Assembly: GCA_021604525.1 (NCBI GenBank)
Contig: BQJD01000001.1
Location: forward strand, 186,001 to 250,000
Length of the DNA: 64,000 nucleotides
Source of the DNA: a marine bacterium B5-7
GTDB taxonomy: Bacteria; Pseudomonadota; Gammaproteobacteria; Arenicellales; CAJQKF01
Direction of reading: 5' to 3'
Under the pieces are notes generated by a model. The model ran no database searches and had not been told where the DNA came from. It saw nothing but the letters and a program-made list of their open reading frames with translations. Positions 62,141-64,000 of this stretch are shown here, piece after piece (position 1 is the first letter of the stretch; the number at the start of each line of letters is the position of its first letter). The position numbers were made by a program, and so were the translations under genes.

Positions 62141-63380
62141 AGTCGTACTCACGGACATCCTCAATTACCTTGCCATCGTTGGGAAGCGAATCTGCGTCGA
62201 CAAACTCCACACCAGCACGAACCTTGCAAAGCTCACGTATCGTATCTATCAGGCTGGATTCAAGGGACTCATCGGGGTTTTCAACGAAACATCGCAGGAT
62301 GACAACGTCCTGCTGATCTTCATTTGAAACCAGTAATCGGAATTGCTTCACTGATTCATGACGAGCCGCGACCTCATTGACCTGCTCCGGTCGAATGAAC
62401 ATGCCACGAACCTTTGTCGTTTGGTCGGCACGCCCCATCCAGCCCTTAATTCGCTGGTTGGTGCGACCGCAAGGACTTACTCCAGGCATGATGGCGGAAA
62501 GGTCGCCAGTAGCAAAACGAATCAAAGGGTAATCCGGGTTTAGTACTGTAACGACTACTTCGCCTACTTGTCCGGGGCTGAGTGGTTGTCCACTGCCCGG
62601 TTGAACAATTTCAAGAATGACGTCTTCATCCATGATCATGCCGTCAAGGGCGTGTGTTTCATAGGCAATTAATCCGACATCAGCAGTCGCATAAGTCTGA
62701 AAAATTTTAATCCCGCGTTCGCCTAGTTCCTTGCGAAGACTTTCTGGTAAAGCCTCACCTGATACTGATGCCTGTTTAATACAGCTTAAATCCCGGCCAA
62801 GACTATCGGCACGATTGAGCAGGATATGTAAAAACGATGGCGTGCCGACATATCCATCGGGTTTTATCGCCTCGATGACATCTATTTGCTGTTCTGTTTG
62901 CCCAACTCCACCAGGTATAACACCACAACCTAAGGCAAAAGCCCCTGATTCCAGCATGGAACCGGCAGGAGTTAAATGATAGGAGTACGTATTGTGAATG
63001 ATTTGACCGGCTCTGAATCCGGCTGCAAACAACGCTCTTGCCAATCGCCAGTAGTTGGGTCGGCTGATTTGCGGTTCAAAGATTGGACCTGGGGATGCAA
63101 ATATTTTTTGCCATGACTCCCTGGGCGCAGCTACCAAATCACCGAACGGTGGGTCTTGCCGTTGACGTTCGACCAGGTCGGATTTACGCGTGAGGGGTAA
63201 AGTAGCCAATGAGTCACGGTCAGTGACTTCTCGAGGGTCGATATGTGCCAGGATGAGTCCATAAGCCTTGGTGTTATCGCGTGCATGCGCAACGTGTTCG
63301 GCTAGTCGAGTAAAGAGTTCACTTTCTCGCTGCTCCGGATCGCGCGTCTCCCGCGCATCGTAGAAGCGTGTGTCGTTCAT
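62139..63380 (-). CDS. phenylacetate-CoA ligase-like AMP-binding protein
   Basis: A 413-residue PaaK-like adenylate-forming enzyme that would activate an aryl or acyl acid to its CoA thioester. LPLTRKSDLVERQ and FASPGPIFEPQ (near the start), IHNTYSYHLTPAG, IPGGVGQTEQQ, KQASVSGEAL, YATADVGLIAYE and TGDLSAIM and KGWMGRADQTTKVRGMFI are the AMP-binding and hinge segments. The phosphate-binding loop reads SPGPIFEP instead of the usual S/T-G-rich form, so activity may differ. It is followed on the left by repeat copy B. It follows a LivF-type ATPase gene by about 60 bases, as in acyl or amino acid uptake loci. Confidence 0.85.
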   Translation of the reverse strand: MNDTRFYDARETRDPEQRESELFTRLAEHVAHARDNTKAYGLILAHIDPREVTDRDSLATLPLTRKSDLVERQRQDPPFGDLVAAPRESWQKIFASPGPIFEPQISRPNYWRLARALFAAGFRAGQIIHNTYSYHLTPAGSMLESGAFALGCGVIPGGVGQTEQQIDVIEAIKPDGYVGTPSFLHILLNRADSLGRDLSCIKQASVSGEALPESLRKELGERGIKIFQTYATADVGLIAYETHALDGMIMDEDVILEIVQPGSGQPLSPGQVGEVVVTVLNPDYPLIRFATGDLSAIMPGVSPCGRTNQRIKGWMGRADQTTKVRGMFIRPEQVNEVAARHESVKQFRLLVSNEDQQDVVILRCFVENPDESLESSLIDTIRELCKVRAGVEFVDADSLPNDGKVIEDVREYD

Positions 63381-63440
63381 TTACTGTTCCGTGCGATACG
63401 TTGTATTTGTTCGACTGAATGATTAAGCGCGATGTTCGAA

Positions 63441-64000
63441 TTATGCGAGCCAGCGTTTTCTTCGCCGATAGTGTTTAACGTCGCGAAAGCTCTTGCGATT
63501 GCCGCCACTCATGCCAAGGTAGAACTCTTTTACATCCTCGTTTTCAGCAAGCATTTTAGCCTCACCATCCATCACAACACGTCCGTTTTCAAGGATGTAC
63601 CCATAGGTGGCATATTTCAAGGCTATAGTCGTATTCTGTTCAGCCAGCAGAAAGGTCACACCTTCTTTGCGATTTAATTCGGAAACTATCTCAAATATTT
63701 CATCAACAAGCTGTGGGGCGAGTCCCATGGATGGTTCGTCAAGAAGTATGAGTCGCGGACGAGCCATTAATGCCCTGCCAACAGCTACCATTTGTTGCTC
63801 TCCACCCGACGTATATCCCGCTTGGGAACGACGGCGCTCTTTAAGACGCGGAAAGTAGTTATAAACTTTATCGAGATCGGCCTCAATTCCGCTTCGGCCA
63901 TCCTTGCGTGTGTAGGCGCCGGTTAACAGATTTTCCTCAACGGTTAGATGTTCAAAGCAATGGCGACCTTCCATTACCTGTACAACTCCACGCTTAACCA
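63441..64000 (-). CDS. livF: branched-chain amino acid type ABC transporter ATPase, LivF-like, N-terminus cut
   Basis: The C-terminal part (about 186 residues) of a LivF-type ATPase, cut by the right window edge. The Q-loop region reads GVVQVMEGRHCFEHLTVEENL, then the signature TSGGEQQMVAVGRAL, Walker B RLILLDEPSMGLAP and H-loop FLLAEQNTTIAL. The Walker A segment lies beyond the edge. The neighbouring PaaK-like ligase suggests import of an organic acid or a hydrophobic substrate, not only an amino acid. The C-terminus has a basic tail (HYRRRKRW). Confidence 0.9.
   Translation of the reverse strand, partial: VKRGVVQVMEGRHCFEHLTVEENLLTGAYTRKDGRSGIEADLDKVYNYFPRLKERRRSQAGYTSGGEQQMVAVGRALMARPRLILLDEPSMGLAPQLVDEIFEIVSELNRKEGVTFLLAEQNTTIALKYATYGYILENGRVVMDGEAKMLAENEDVKEFYLGMSGGNRKSFRDVKHYRRRKRWLA

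Noticed and set aside
61937-62164. 75-residue minus-strand frame
   Set aside because: It lies almost wholly in repeat copy B and reflects the repeat sequence, not a gene.

Overview
The window looks like a chromosomal segment of a non-enteric gammaproteobacterium, possibly aquatic and uncultured; the species cannot be named from sequence alone. The evidence is lipid A and Kdo synthesis (msbA, lpxK, kdsB), a lolC/lolD pair, E. coli-like prfB with a programmed frameshift, an ilvBN operon with a BCAA leader peptide, and gene orders I recall from Pseudomonas (lolCD, DUF2062, comEC, exbB, exbD, lpxK, kdsB, protein tyrosine phosphatase). Most genes lie on the minus strand.

Layout. 0-4 kb: a truncated exported protein, a threonine/serine dehydratase, a secreted protein built of tandem nonapeptides, a bactofilin and two tiny overlapping genes. 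4-7 kb: a response regulator and kinase resembling the proteobacterial dedicated sortase pair PdsR/PdsS, with no sortase in view. 7-9 kb: ilvBN with leader peptide and attenuator. 9-13 kb: phosphoribosyltransferase, tRNA-Leu, acyltransferase and alpha/beta hydrolase, tRNA-Cys. 13.6-15.2 kb: secreted sulfatase. 15.4-25.9 kb: a complete-looking type II secretion operon in the Xps-like order E-F-G-H-I-J-K-L-M-(C/N)-D. 26.4-29.8 kb: tRNA-Gly, pgsA, uvrC and a family 5 uracil-DNA glycosylase. In E. coli uvrC-pgsA is followed directly by the Gly(GCC)-Cys(GCA)-Leu(UAA) tRNAs; here the same three tRNAs keep order and strand but are spread over 17 kb with the secretion operon and other genes between them.

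29.8-36.7 kb: efp, nagZ, tyrosine phosphatase, kdsB, lpxK, msbA, exbD, exbB. 36.8-39.8 kb: a 2,974-bp transposable element with an IS1-type DDE transposase, 18/19 terminal inverted repeats, an exact 8-bp target duplication (AATTACCC) and five passenger genes, including an SDH-type Clp-fold serine protease. It inserted at the stop codon of comEC and splits the conserved comEC-exbB neighbourhood. 39.8-46.5 kb: comEC, DUF2062, a cation efflux protein, a methyltransferase, lolD, lolC. 46.6-49.2 kb: lysS and prfB. 49.5-56.9 kb: pntA-pntB, sucC-sucD, malic enzyme, sulfurtransferase. 57-64 kb: tRNA-Ser, a BI-1 family membrane protein, an O-acetylhomoserine sulfhydrylase operon of five genes, a PaaK-like ligase and a truncated LivF-type ATPase.

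Two 140-bp imperfect repeats with inverted ends (54676-54815 and 62001-62140) sit at the 3' ends of two unrelated genes and each supplies part of that gene's TAG stop codon. The best candidates for something undescribed are the cargo-carrying IS1-type element, the nonapeptide-repeat exported protein and the split tRNA locus. All product names rest on reading motifs by eye; no database search was possible.
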